Shown piece by piece: positions 16,126 through 25,465 of a stretch of 64,000 nt of DNA. A program made the translations under genes and the position numbers. The stretch lies in assembly GCA_965246995.1 (NCBI GenBank), contig OZ252008.1:1984001-2048000 (forward strand), in the 5' to 3' direction. Each line of letters starts with the position of its first letter. The first letter of the stretch is position 1. The notes under the pieces are model-generated. The model was not told the DNA's origin and did not search any database. It saw only the letters and a list, made by a program, of their open reading frames with translations. The DNA is from VXRJ01 sp965246995. Lineage in GTDB: Bacteria; Acidobacteriota; Vicinamibacteria; Vicinamibacterales; UBA8438.

Positions 16126-17412
16126 ATGACGAAGCATGCCAGGAAGTCCCCGCGTCTCCAACCCGTAGAGCGGCCGCCGGCCGCGACGGTGCAGATCCCG
16201 CTGCCGGTGCTGGGCGCGTTCGCCGGCATTGAACGTTCGTATTTCGAGTTGTGCATCCGCGCGGGCCAGCAGGTCCTGGACGCGATGATGGAGCAGGACC
16301 GCACCGAGTTGTGCGGACCGCGCTGGAAACGTGACCCCGAGCGCCGGGCGGGTCGCGCGGGCACGACGTCGAGCGAGGTGACGTTGGGGGGGCGGCGGAT
16401 TCGGATGACGCGCCCCCGCGTCCGCAGTCAGACCGGGGAGGAGGTCGAGTTGCCCAGCTTCGCGTTCGCCTCACAGCGCGACCCGCTGGATGCGCAGACC
16501 GTGAACGCGGTGGCCTGTGGGATCTCCACCCGGAAGTACGCACGGAGCCTGGAGCCCCTGCCGGAGGAGGTCACGGAGCGGGCGACATCGAAGAGCGCGG
16601 TCTCGCGCCGCTATGTCGCCCTGACGACGACGCAACTGACTCGCTGGCTCACCACGCCGCTCGGGGACCGCCAGTTCCCGATCGTGCTGATCGACGGGAT
16701 CGTGCTGGGTGACCACACGGTCGTGATCGCGCTGGGCGTTGATACGGAGGGGAAGAAGCAGATTCTGGGCCTCCGGGAGGGCCACACCGAACATAGCCGC
16801 GTGGCCAAAGCGCTCCTGCGTGACCTCGTCGATCGCGGCCTGGACCCGGACCGGGCGCGCCTCTTTGTGATCGACGGTGCGAAGGCGCTCGCCTCGGCCA
16901 TCCGCGCGGTGTGCGGCCCGCTCGCGGCCATCCAGCGCTGTCAGCTCCACAAACGGCGCAACATTCTGGGCCATCTCCCGGAGCATCTGCACGCGAATGT
17001 GACCGCGGTGCTGCGGGACGCGTGGGCGGCCGGTGATGCCGCCCTGGCGCAACGACAACTGGAGCGGCTGGCCGCTTCCCTCGAGACCGACCATCCGGGG
17101 GCCGCAGCCTCGGTGCGCGAGGGCCTCGCCGACACCCTCACGCTGCAACGCTTCGGCATTGCCGGGGCGTTATACACGAAATTGCGCACCACGAACGCCA
17201 TCGAGAACTTCAATGGCAGCATTACCACCTACTCGCGCAACGTGAAGCGCTGGCGTAACGGCACGATGGTTGTACGTTGGGTGAGCGCAGCGATCGTCGA
17301 AGCCGAGAAGACGTTCCGCCGCGTGCACGGTTGGCGCGACATCACCAAGTTGGTCTCAGCCCTCGCCGTTCTCGAAGCCAAGGAGGAGGCGGCCACCGAG
17401 CGGGTCGCATAG
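16126..17412 (+). CDS. IS256-family (mutator-type) transposase
   Basis: 428 residues from the ATG at 16126, which has AAGGAG upstream. DDE residues are D190 (VLIDGIVLGD), D250 (FVIDGAKAL) and E near 366 (TNAIENFNG); the C-x2-H motif (RCQLHKRRN) of the family is at about 272-275. The length is typical and the frame intact, so it is probably functional. Residues EEVELPSFAF and KSAVSRRYVAL are also characteristic of this group. Confidence 0.93.
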   Translation: MTKHARKSPRLQPVERPPAATVQIPLPVLGAFAGIERSYFELCIRAGQQVLDAMMEQDRTELCGPRWKRDPERRAGRAGTTSSEVTLGGRRIRMTRPRVRSQTGEEVELPSFAFASQRDPLDAQTVNAVACGISTRKYARSLEPLPEEVTERATSKSAVSRRYVALTTTQLTRWLTTPLGDRQFPIVLIDGIVLGDHTVVIALGVDTEGKKQILGLREGHTEHSRVAKALLRDLVDRGLDPDRARLFVIDGAKALASAIRAVCGPLAAIQRCQLHKRRNILGHLPEHLHANVTAVLRDAWAAGDAALAQRQLERLAASLETDHPGAAASVREGLADTLTLQRFGIAGALYTKLRTTNAIENFNGSITTYSRNVKRWRNGTMVVRWVSAAIVEAEKTFRRVHGWRDITKLVSALAVLEAKEEAATERVA

Positions 17413-17465
17413 AATCACAGCACAAGCCGCCGCTCGCGAAGATCAACAGCGGGCGGGACAATCCC

Positions 17466-17572
17466 AATCTACCAGCGTGTTATGGCAGACTTCCGCATGC
17501 GCAGACACGTCACGCAGGCAGCCTAAACGCTTGTCTTGACATATAGGGGCGTCAATACCCTTCCTTGGCATC
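17466..17572 (+). mobile_element. displaced 3' end of the IS110 element
   Basis: Bases 17466-17526 hold the target duplication, the displaced transposase C-terminus and its original TAA. The following bases, with TTGACATATAGG near 17535, are likely the IS110 right end, which must finish before the tcmP remnant begins at about 17590. The exact right boundary was not determined. Confidence 0.6.
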
Positions 17573-17758
17573 GTGCCTCCTGATCGCTGCGCCCGAATCC
17601 TATCGTTCGGGCTGGAACGGTTTCAGGGGCAAGGTCAACAGTTCATCCCGCCTAAGGGCGCTGTCGTCTACTATCTGTACTTCGCCTCCCAAAACAAGAC
17701 AGGCGCGAGGATCGTGAAGGACATCTTCGATACCTACGGCGCCAGGGGAACCGCTTGA
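17573..17758 (+). pseudogene. C-terminal remnant of a TcmP-like (three-Cys-motif partner) protein
   Basis: About 50-60 residues remain. GAVVYYLYFASQNKTGARIV followed by KDIFDTYGARG resembles the C-terminus of TcmP proteins, which are encoded directly upstream of a DUF5131/three-Cys-motif gene. The stop TGA overlaps the next ATG (TGATG), the coupling expected of that pair. The rest of the gene has been removed by the IS110 insertion. Family assignment rests on the C-terminal pattern and the neighbour. Confidence 0.55.
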
Positions 17759-18513
17759 TGGCGACCAACTCTCCAATCGAGTGGACCGAGTCCACATGGA
17801 ATCCGGTCACCGGGTGCGACAAAGTGAGTCCCGGCTGCGCACACTGCTATGCCGAGCGGATGGCCTGGCGGCTGCAGGCGATGGGGCAGCGCAACTACAC
17901 CCGTGGTTTCGACCTTACCTTGCACTACCAAATGCTGGACCTGCCGCTCCGGTGGCGGAAGCCGCGGCGCATCTTCGTGAACTCGATGAGCGATCTCTTT
18001 CATGCACGGGTTCCGGACGAATTCATTCAGCGCGTCTTCGGTGTCATGCGCCAAGCGGACTGGCATGAGTATCAGATACTCACCAAGCGCTCCGAGCGGC
18101 TCGCCGAGCTGCATCGCACGCTGCCGTGGGCACCTCACCTCTGGATGGGAGTCAGCGTCGAGAATTCCAGATTTACTTTTCGCATCGAGCACCTGCGAGA
18201 AACCGATGCGCTAGTGAAATTTCTCTCGCTGGAGCCACTCCTGGGTCCGCTTCCCGATCTCGATCTGCGTGGGATCCATTGGGTCATCGTCGGCGGCGAG
18301 TCTGGGCCTGGAGCCCGGCCCATGGAACGATCCTGGATTCTTGACATCCGCGATCAGTGCACGGCAGCGGGTGTCGCGTTTTTCTTCAAGCAGTGGGGCG
18401 GCGTCTTCAAGAGCAGAACCGGACGCGAGCTCGACGGGCGTACCTGGAACGAGATGCCTACCCGCGCTGACGGCGGGGCGTTGGTGCACGGCTACTCCGC
18501 CGCGCTCCGATAG
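17758..18513 (+). CDS. DUF5131 (phage Gp37/Gp68-like, three-Cys-motif) protein
   Basis: 251 residues. The N-terminus IEWTESTWNPVTGC is followed by DKVSPGCAHCYAERMA, a Cys cluster (C-x6-C-x2-C) that resembles radical-SAM-like metal binding. Further family motifs are RIFVNSMSDLFH, ILTKRSERL, LWMGVSVEN, WVIVGGESGPGARP and FFFKQWGG. The gene looks intact. It occurs in phages and mobile regions, often paired with TcmP; the biochemical role is unsettled. Its partner upstream is now only a fragment. Confidence 0.85.
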   Translation: MATNSPIEWTESTWNPVTGCDKVSPGCAHCYAERMAWRLQAMGQRNYTRGFDLTLHYQMLDLPLRWRKPRRIFVNSMSDLFHARVPDEFIQRVFGVMRQADWHEYQILTKRSERLAELHRTLPWAPHLWMGVSVENSRFTFRIEHLRETDALVKFLSLEPLLGPLPDLDLRGIHWVIVGGESGPGARPMERSWILDIRDQCTAAGVAFFFKQWGGVFKSRTGRELDGRTWNEMPTRADGGALVHGYSAALR

Positions 18514-18599
18514 GCGATCGCCGATCCGCTCGTCTCATTGACGGCCGGCGGTGCACCATCTCGCCATGAAGTCGAGGATTCATCCGAAGTGCAAAACCA

Positions 18600-18750
18600 G
18601 ATATCGCGTTGGGAATTGGTACGCTTCCCCTGCTGCCGGACCATAGAATGTTGGACTCTCGGGCGCTCTGGAAGGAGTCGCCATGCGGAAGTACCGGTTC
18701 ACGGAGAGTCAGATCGTTGGCATCCTGAAGGAAGGCGAGGCGCTCACTCC
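18600..18750 (+). mobile_element. IS3-family left-end remnant with OrfA start
   Basis: An ATG at 18683 after AAGGAG begins MRKYRFTESQIVGILKEGEA, the N-terminus of an IS3 OrfA (HTH transposase subunit). Homology ends after about 20 codons. No right end was found, so this is a fragment. Confidence 0.65.
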
Positions 18751-19068
18751 CCGCTCGATGCGGACCGCGTCACCGGGCGTGATTCCCGAACATCCGAACA
18801 GCTTGTCAGCTGCAATCGACATCAGTCTCTCACCTTTTCCGGTTTCCTCAGCCGCCCGTCGGACATGTGACTCAGTGACCAGGCCACGCGGTAGAGCCTC
18901 GACTGGTCCGACACTGTGACCGCTACCAACTCAGGATCGCCAGGACGGGATATGCCGCACGCCACGGCCGCGCCGCGGGTTTCGTGTAGGTGACACAGGT
19001 CGAACCGCGACACCAGCGCGCCAAGGCGAGCCGGCTTCCGACAGATGGCCCAGTAAAGCATCAGGTCT
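18751..19068. other. unassigned region
   Basis: About 320 bases. A minus-strand frame at 18822-19061 of 79 codons looks somewhat protein-like (LVSRFDLCHLHETRGAAVAC) but matches no family I recognise. It may be a fragment of a transposase accessory gene or chance. Confidence 0.25.
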
Positions 19069-19107
19069 GCCGTCCCCCGCCCACTTCGCCCGGTAGCCCA
19101 GGACGGT

Positions 19108-19326
19108 CGGCTACGGGCTTCCGCTCGGGAGCCGCTTCGTCGGGACGCCGCGGGTCGGCTTTACGACCTCGGAGTACGGGCGCGGCTACCGCCTGGGCTG
19201 CCGCCTCGGCCTGCTGGGCGGCGCGGATCCCGCGTTCGACCTCGGCGTCGATGCGCAGCGCCGGGAAAGCCCCCTGCAGGGCGGCACGGATCACGGCGCG
19301 CTCGCGCGGGCCACGGTGCGCTGGTA
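19108..19326 (+). pseudogene. autotransporter beta-barrel C-terminal fragment, copy 1
   Basis: The frame reads VGYGLPLGSRFVGTPRVGFT, YRLGCRLGLLGGADPAFDLG, GGTDHGALARATVRW and then a stop. The terminal W preceded by alternating residues is typical of the last strand of an outer-membrane barrel. A near-copy is at 53112-53332 and a diverged one at the end of 24699-25412. It has no start or passenger domain, so it is a detached gene end, converging on the broken kinase K1. Confidence 0.7.
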
Positions 19327-19480
19327 GCGGCGAGTCCTGCCGGGCGCGCCACTCCTCTTGCTGGTGTTCTGAAGAATATTGCCGTTTGTGCGGCTTCTGC
19401 TGTACGTCGGCAGCAGTCCCAATCAGGTCAGAAACGACCAGAAATCGATTCTCGAAGCCACGATGCCGCTGACCCCTCGA

Positions 19481-19512
19481 GTGGTGCCACACGCGGGGTG
19501 GGCGCGGTGCGA
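19481..19512. repeat. 32-bp flank shared with the downstream end of kinase K3
   Basis: The 32 bases from AGTGGTGCC to GGTGCG just beyond the K1 stop recur exactly at 43173-43204 beyond the K3 stop. They are absent beyond K2. They may mark the edge of the duplicated cassette. Confidence 0.7.
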
Positions 19513-19514
19513 CG

Positions 19515-21669
19515 CTACACCTCGTCGGGCCGGGCCATGCGGTAGCCGACCCCGCGCTCGTTGAAGATCCAGGCCGGGCGGGCGGCGTCGTCGCCGAGCC
19601 GGTGGCGCAGCCGCTTGATGTAGGCGCGCACGATCTTGGGGTCGGTCGTGTCGCGTCCGCCCCAGACCTGGCGCAGCAGGGCCTCGTGGGTCAGGACCCG
19701 GCCCGCGCCCTGCGCGAGCACGCGCAGCAGCTCGTACTCGGTCGGCGTCAGCGTCACCGGGCGCCCGGCCACACTGACCCGCCGCCGGTCGTAGTCGATG
19801 GCGAGCTCGCCGAGTACGAAGGGGACGGGATTCGACCGCCGGCGCCGGCCTCCAGCGCCCGCGCGATGGTCTCGTCGCGCCCGTAGCCCGAGATGAAGAT
19901 GACCGGCAGGTCGGCGAGCTCGGGCACGGTCCGCATCAGCTCGATGCCGTCGGTCCCGGGCAGCATCAGGTCGAGCAGGACCAGCCGGGGCTTCTCGGCC
20001 CGGACGATGCGCGCCAGCTCCCCGGGGTCGCCGGTGACCAGCGGGGCGTAGCCCGCCTCCGCCAGCGTGTCGCGGACATGGCGCAGCGTCTCCGGGTCGT
20101 CGTCGACCACCAGGATGGGCACCGCGTCCGGGGCGTGGCCCGGCGGGCCGGGGCGGGCCGGGGCGGGACTGTCGGTGGCCGCCTCGGCCACCGGGATCGT
20201 GAAGGTGAAGCGCGCGCCGAGCCCGACGCCGCCGCTCTCGGCCCGGATGCGCCCGCCCTGGGCCTCGACCAGGCCCTTGCAGATGGCGAGGCCCAGCCCG
20301 TTGCCGAGGCCGCCCGCCCGGTCTCCGGCGGCGGTGTACTTGCGGAACAACTGGCCGAGATGGTCCGGCGCGATGCCCCGGCCCTCGTCGGAGACCGAGA
20401 CCGCCACCTGCGGCCCCTCGCGCGCCGCCGCGACCCGGATGGGGGCGGACTCCGGAGACTGGTGCGCGGCGTTGGCGAGCAGGTTGTTGAGCACCTGCAC
20501 CAGGCGCTGCCGGTCGGCCATGACCCTGGGTAGGTCGGGCGGCAGGTCGATGCGGACGGTGTGTCGCCCGCCGCCGCTGATGAACGTCCTGCGGGCCTGG
20601 TCCACCAGCGCGGCGATCTCGGAGGGCTCGGGCGCGACTGAGAGCGTGCCGGTGTCGATGCGCCCGGCGTCGAGCAGGTCGCCGATCAGGCTGTCCATGC
20701 GGTCGGCCTGCGCGTCGATGATGCGGAAGAACTGCGTCACCTCGGCCGAGCCCTTGATCGAGGTCAGCGGCGCGCGCAGCTCGTGGCTCACCATGCCCAG
20801 GAACTCCGCCCGCATGCGCTCGAGCTCGCGAAGCGGCGCCAGGTCCTGGAGGGTGACCACCACCGAGGCGAGCGCGCCGTCCGGGTCGTGGATCGGGGTG
20901 GCGTTGATGAGCGTCGTGATGCTGGGCCCGTCCGGGACCGAGAGCACGATCTCCTCGGCCCGCACCGTCTCGGCGCGATCGAACGTCTGCGCCAGCGGCA
21001 GCCGGTCGAGCGCGATCTCGCGCCCGTCGGCGCGCCGGCAGGTGATGACCCCGAGCAGCTGCTCGGCGGACTGGCCGGGGGCGCACAGGCTCTTGACGAT
21101 GCGCCTGGCCTCGCGGTTGAGCGAGACCAGGTCGCCGGTCCGCGCATTGAACACCAGGACGCCGACCGGCGACGTCTCGATCAGGGCCTCCAGGTCGGCC
21201 CGGACGCGCTGCTCGGCGCGGTAGGTGCGCGCGTTGGCGATCGCCGTCGCGGCCTGCGAGGCGAACAGCACCAGGATCTCCTCGTCCTCGTCGGTGAACG
21301 GCTCCCCGCCCTCCTTCTCGGCGAGATAGAAGCCGCCGACATGGACGCCGCGATGGCGCATCGGCGTGATCTGGACGATCTTCAACGGCAGCCGGTCCGT
21401 GGGGAAGCCGAGCGCGCGCACGTAGGCCGGGAAGTCGGCGCTCCGGAGCGGCCCCTCCAGGTCGCGGAAGTGCTCGAAGAGCCGCGGCCCGTCGGACCAC
21501 TCCGCCATCCGCCGGTGCTCCGCCTCGGTTAAGCCCGAGGTGACGAATTCCTGCGGCGCCCCCGCCTCGTCGATGGTGGTGATGCCGCCCAAGCGCGCGC
21601 CGGTGAGCGCCCGGGCGCTGTCGACGACCTCGCTTCGTTTTCGGCCGCCGTTGGCTCGCGCTCGGTCAT
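19515..21669 (-). pseudogene. K1: broken copy of the fused sensor kinase/response regulator
   Basis: Compared with the intact copy K2, the ATG at 21669 is followed by a deletion of about 80 bases that shifts frame before the GAF domain. A 39-base in-frame deletion removes residues just after the phospho-acceptor helix (SIKG then AEVTQFF). A 67-base deletion between two CGGCGC repeats near 19850 removes the receiver's last segment (ADDYVVKPFSP) and shifts frame before the OmpR-type domain. The GAF, PAS, kinase (MVSHELRAPL), ATPase and most receiver sequence otherwise remain readable at 19754-21592, and the DNA-binding domain at 19515-19850. Confidence 0.85.
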
Positions 21670-21759
21670 TCGTTCTCCCCCTTCCGCCCGCCGCCCGCCG
21701 GCGGGTGATTCGGTGCCGGACCGCGGCCCCGGCGATTCGGTCCGAGTCCGGTATTGTGC

Positions 21760-21870
21760 GTCTACTTCGCCGTAATTCGCGAGTTATTCGCTTACGTTAC
21801 CAATTAATGGGCGCTATTGTCACGTACTATTAGTATAGGGTTGCAAGCACACTTATGTGCGGACCGCCGC
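21760..21870 (+). promoter_or_regulatory. P1: divergent control region between K1 and TonB receptor
   Basis: Tandem TTCGC-type repeats start at 21766, 21776 and 21787. A TATTGT -10-like element starts at 21815, 28 bases from the last repeat start. The conserved block TTGTCAC and the leader GGGTTGCAAG...GTGCGGACCGCCG follow. The same arrangement is in P2-P4. The direct-repeat spacing of about 11 bp is that of OmpR/PhoB-family sites. Confidence 0.7.
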
Positions 21871-21996
21871 CGGGGAAGTCGGGCAGGCCGTGGCGCATCG
21901 TCTTCAGACCCAAGAAATCCGGGGGATTCCGACAGATTCCGACTGCCCCCTCGGCCCGTGGTTTCCACTCCGCGCTCGACGAGCTATCGGATACAT

Positions 21997-24678
21997 ATGT
22001 GCAAGACCACCGGAACGCACAAGAACTGGAAGTCGGCCCTGACGACAAGCCTCATTCTGCTGACGCTGGTCGCAACGACAGGTGCCGCCGTCTCCCAACC
22101 CGCGTCGCCCGAGGGCGACAACGAACAGGTCGAGGCGCTCGCCCGCGCGCTCGGCCGGCCCCCGGAGGAGGTCGAAGCGCTGGGGCTGTCTCCCGCGGAG
22201 GTCGAGAACCTGCTCGCCGGACTCACCGAGGAGGTGGTCGTCGTCGGTTCCCGCGCGCCGCCGCGGACCGTAACTGAGTCGGCGGTGCCGGTCGACGTGC
22301 TCTCGCCCGCCGACCTCTCCACCGGAATGAGCGACTTGCTGGAGCTGTTGCGGACGCTGGTCCCGTCGTTCAACGTCAACACCTATCCGATCAGCGACGC
22401 CTCCACCATCGTCCGGCCGGCCATACTGCGCAACCTGGCGCCCGATCACACGTTGGTACTGGTCAACGGCAAGCGCCGCCACCGCTCATCGCTCATCGAC
22501 TGGCACGGCGGCAGCGGAGTGACGTTCGGAGCCCAGGGGCCGGACATCTCCCCGATCCCCGCCATCGCGCTCCGGCAGATCGAACTGCTGCGGGACGGCG
22601 CGGCCGCCCAGTACGGCTCGGACGCCATCGCCGGCGTGATGAACTTCCAGCTCAAGGACGCCCCGTCGGGCGGCGCCATCGAGTACAACACGGGCAGGTT
22701 CCGGGACGGCGGCGGCGCGACCTCGACGGTGGCCGCCAATGCCGGCCTGCCGCTGGGCGCCGCCGGCTTCGCCAACCTCAGCCTGGAGTGGCGCGAAAGC
22801 AAGTCGACCAACCGGAGCGCACCCCGCAGCGACGCCATCGCCCTCATCGCGGCCGGCAACAGCGACGTGGAGTCCGACACCCCGCAGATCTGGGGCTCGC
22901 CGCACATCAACGACAACCTGAAGCTGTTCGGGAACTTCGGCTACCCGACGGCCGCGGGGGTGCAGGTCTACGGTCACACCAACTACGCCAGGAAGCCGGT
23001 ACGCGCCCGCATCTTCTTCCGCAACCCGAACACGCGGAACGGCATCTACACCGACGACCACGGGAAGACGCTGCTGATCGGCGACGTGCTGAGGGCCAAA
23101 GGCACAGGTTCGGCGAACTGCCCGAAGGTGACCATCACCGACAACGCGCCCGACCTGGTCGCCCTGCAGCGGGTCTTCGACGATCCGAACTGCTTCTCGT
23201 TCCAAGAGGTGTTCCCCGGCGGCTTCACGCCGCAGTTCATCGGAAACGCGCAGGACATGTCCCTGGTGGGCGGTGTTCGGGGCTTCACCGGCGACAGCTT
23301 CGACTGGGACGTGGGCGGGTCGTTCGGCGCGCACGAGACCGACCTCTCCATCCACAACACCGTCAACCCCTCGCTCGGCCCCGACACGCCGACTTCGTTC
23401 TACCTCGGGAGCCCCCGGCAGCGGGCGCTCGGTCTCCACGCCGACTTCTCCTACCCCGCGACCGACACGACCAATATCGCGGCCGGGGCGGAATGGCGGA
23501 ACGAGCAGTTCGGAATCACCGCGGGCGACCGGGAGTCGTGGATGCTCGGCCCCTACGGCGGGGACCAGGGCTTCCTGGCCGGCTCCAACGGGATCTTCGG
23601 CTTCGGGCCGCAGGCCGCCGGGACCTGGAGCCGGGGCAACGTCGCGTTCTATGGCGACGTCGAGCAGAGCGGCGCCGAGGACGACTGGACGCTCGGCTCG
23701 GCCGTCCGCATCGAGCACTTCGACGACTTCGGCACGACGATGAACAGCAAGCTCTCCGGCCGCTTCGGCTTCGTGCGGGGCAGCCTGAGCAGCGGGTTCC
23801 GCGCCCCGACGCCCGGCCAGCAGAACGCCTTCGACATCTCGGATCACTTCGACCCGGCCGTCGGCGATCTCGTGAACGAAGCCACCATCCCGTCGATCTG
23901 GCCGGCGGCGGTGCGGCGCGGCGGCGGACCGCTGGCGCCGGAGAAGTCGATCAACTACACGGCCGGCGTGCTCTTCGACGGCGGGCAGTTCAGAGTTACG
24001 GTCGACTACTTCCGGGTCGAAGTGTCGGACCGGCTCGGCGTCACGAGCGATCTCACCCTGACGGATGCCGAAATCGACGCCCTGCTGGCGGCGGGCGTTG
24101 AAGCGGCCGTCGACCTGCTGCGGTTCCGGTTCTTCACGAACGCGTTCTCCACCACCTCGCAGGGCATCGACCTGGTGTCGACGTACGTGCCGCTGGCGCT
24201 GCGCGGCAACACGACCATCAGCGGCGTCCTGAACTACACCGACACGCAGGTGACGGACAACCTGAAGGGCGTGCTGAACCAGCGGCGCCTGACCGAGTTC
24301 GCCTACGCGCTGCCGCGGATCCGCTGGAACATCACCCTGACCCAGCAGGTAGGACGGGTGCGCATGCTGGGCCGGGTGAACTATTTCGGCGGTTGGTACG
24401 ACTGGGACAGCGGGTTCGGCCAGAGCTACCTGCCGTCGAGCGGCATCGAGCAGGGCTTCTTCGACGGCAAGCCGATCTTCACCCTGGAGGCGCGCATTGC
24501 CTTGGGCGGCGGCATGACGCTGGCCATCGGCGGGAGGAACGCGTTGAACACCTACTCGGACGAGAGTGTCCGCGCGATGGCGGTCGGCGAGAAGTACAGC
24601 GAGTACACGCCGTGGGGAATCGGCGGCGCCTATTACTACGCGAGGCTCCGCTACGGCTGGGGGCGATCTTCGAGTTGA
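21997..24678 (+). CDS. TonB-dependent outer-membrane receptor
   Basis: 893 residues from the ATG at 21997; the frame is open further upstream, but that part overlaps the control region and lacks a signal peptide. A signal peptide is visible at residues 10-36 (ALTTSLILLTLVATTGAAVS). The plug domain has EEVVVVGSRAPPRTVTES near 75, LVLVNGKRRHRSSL near 155 and the family motif GSDAIAGVMNFQLKD near 210. The remaining 650 residues are barrel-like. The end YYYARLRYGW looks natural, but the final five residues come from an adjoining methyltransferase fragment. The substrate is unknown. Transcription from P1 is inferred. Confidence 0.9.
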   Translation: MCKTTGTHKNWKSALTTSLILLTLVATTGAAVSQPASPEGDNEQVEALARALGRPPEEVEALGLSPAEVENLLAGLTEEVVVVGSRAPPRTVTESAVPVDVLSPADLSTGMSDLLELLRTLVPSFNVNTYPISDASTIVRPAILRNLAPDHTLVLVNGKRRHRSSLIDWHGGSGVTFGAQGPDISPIPAIALRQIELLRDGAAAQYGSDAIAGVMNFQLKDAPSGGAIEYNTGRFRDGGGATSTVAANAGLPLGAAGFANLSLEWRESKSTNRSAPRSDAIALIAAGNSDVESDTPQIWGSPHINDNLKLFGNFGYPTAAGVQVYGHTNYARKPVRARIFFRNPNTRNGIYTDDHGKTLLIGDVLRAKGTGSANCPKVTITDNAPDLVALQRVFDDPNCFSFQEVFPGGFTPQFIGNAQDMSLVGGVRGFTGDSFDWDVGGSFGAHETDLSIHNTVNPSLGPDTPTSFYLGSPRQRALGLHADFSYPATDTTNIAAGAEWRNEQFGITAGDRESWMLGPYGGDQGFLAGSNGIFGFGPQAAGTWSRGNVAFYGDVEQSGAEDDWTLGSAVRIEHFDDFGTTMNSKLSGRFGFVRGSLSSGFRAPTPGQQNAFDISDHFDPAVGDLVNEATIPSIWPAAVRRGGGPLAPEKSINYTAGVLFDGGQFRVTVDYFRVEVSDRLGVTSDLTLTDAEIDALLAAGVEAAVDLLRFRFFTNAFSTTSQGIDLVSTYVPLALRGNTTISGVLNYTDTQVTDNLKGVLNQRRLTEFAYALPRIRWNITLTQQVGRVRMLGRVNYFGGWYDWDSGFGQSYLPSSGIEQGFFDGKPIFTLEARIALGGGMTLAIGGRNALNTYSDESVRAMAVGEKYSEYTPWGIGGAYYYARLRYGWGRSSS

Positions 24679-24698
24679 AGGGCGTCGAGGACACCTTG

Positions 24699-25412
24699 AT
24701 GATCCCGTTGTGGGCGAGGGCCATCGCCACGCGGCGTCGAGGCCTGATCGACGACCCGGCGGCCGTCGACCTGGTCGAGCGGCTGGAGTACGACTTCGAG
24801 TCGAAGCTCGGCCATGCGCGATCGATGATGCCGATGCTCGAGGTCCGGGCCGCGCCCGGCGCGCCGCAGAACCTGAGTGGGGTGCCGGGCGACGAGCAGG
24901 TGACGCTGAGCTGGGACGCCCCGTCGAGCGACGGCGGTTCCGCAATCATCCGGTACGAGCATGCGATCGACGACAGCGGGACCTGGATCGACGCGGACCT
25001 CGATCTGGAGGAAACGGTGCCGGACCTGACGAACGGGCAGCCGTACCCGTCCCAGGACGGGCGCGGGTTGTCGACGAGGATCGGTTCGGCCTGGGGCGCG
25101 ACCCAAAGCGGCGTGCAGTCGCTGTGGAGCCGCCAGGACGCCTCGGGGCTGGTGAGAAACGCGGCGCTCGACGCGGCGCAACGCTACCAGGTCGAGTTGC
25201 GGTACGGGCTTGACGGGCTGAAGGGCCGCGCGCGGTGGGCGCCCTACTACATCGGTGTGGAGTCTGGCGGCGGATCGCGCCAAGCGCTTCGCCAGGGCGT
25301 GACGCTCACCTTGGGCCGCTTCGACGCGGCGCTCGAGCTGGGCCAGCGCCAGGTCGGTCCCGGCGCGGATCCGGAGCACGCCGTACAGCTTCGCGGCACG
25401 CTGCGCTGGTAG
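24699..25412 (+). pseudogene. mosaic frame: methyltransferase start, FN3 domain, autotransporter barrel end
   Basis: Three unrelated pieces are joined in one frame. Residues 1-50 (IPLWARAIATRRRGLIDDPA, VDLVERLEYDF) match the start of leucine-carboxyl-methyltransferase-like enzymes. Residues about 50-120 form a fibronectin-III-like unit (GAPQNLSGVPGDEQVTLSWD). Residues about 125-237 are an autotransporter barrel end (LSTRIGSAWGATQSGVQSLW ... LRGTLRW). The methyltransferase homology starts inside the last codons of the TonB receptor gene. It is most likely recombination debris; whether it is translated is unknown. Confidence 0.65.
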
Positions 25413-25465
25413 GCGCGAATGGAGGTGGGCCATGGGTAGCGCCGTGGCGCGTTCGCGGTGCGACG

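Larger units (their letters stand above)
16023..17465 (+). mobile_element. complete IS256-family element with 8-bp target duplication
   Basis: About 1.44 kb. Long inverted ends begin GGGATTGTCCC, continue with CTGTTGATCTTC and end GAGCGGCGGCTT on both sides. The element is flanked by AATCTACC at 16015-16022 and 17466-17473, a direct duplication of the usual IS256 length. It lies inside the 3' end of the IS110 transposase gene. The clean duplication and intact transposase suggest a relatively recent insertion. Confidence 0.9.

Noticed and set aside
21814..21840. TTGTCA (21818) with the following bases as a standard -35/-10 pair
   Set aside because: No TATAAT-like hexamer at 16-18 bp in any of the four copies. 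The TATTGT element with the upstream direct repeats gives constant geometry instead.
22486..24945. 819-codon open frame antisense to the TonB receptor
   Set aside because: Low-complexity Arg/Ala/Pro composition with no motif; the opposite strand has a clear receptor.
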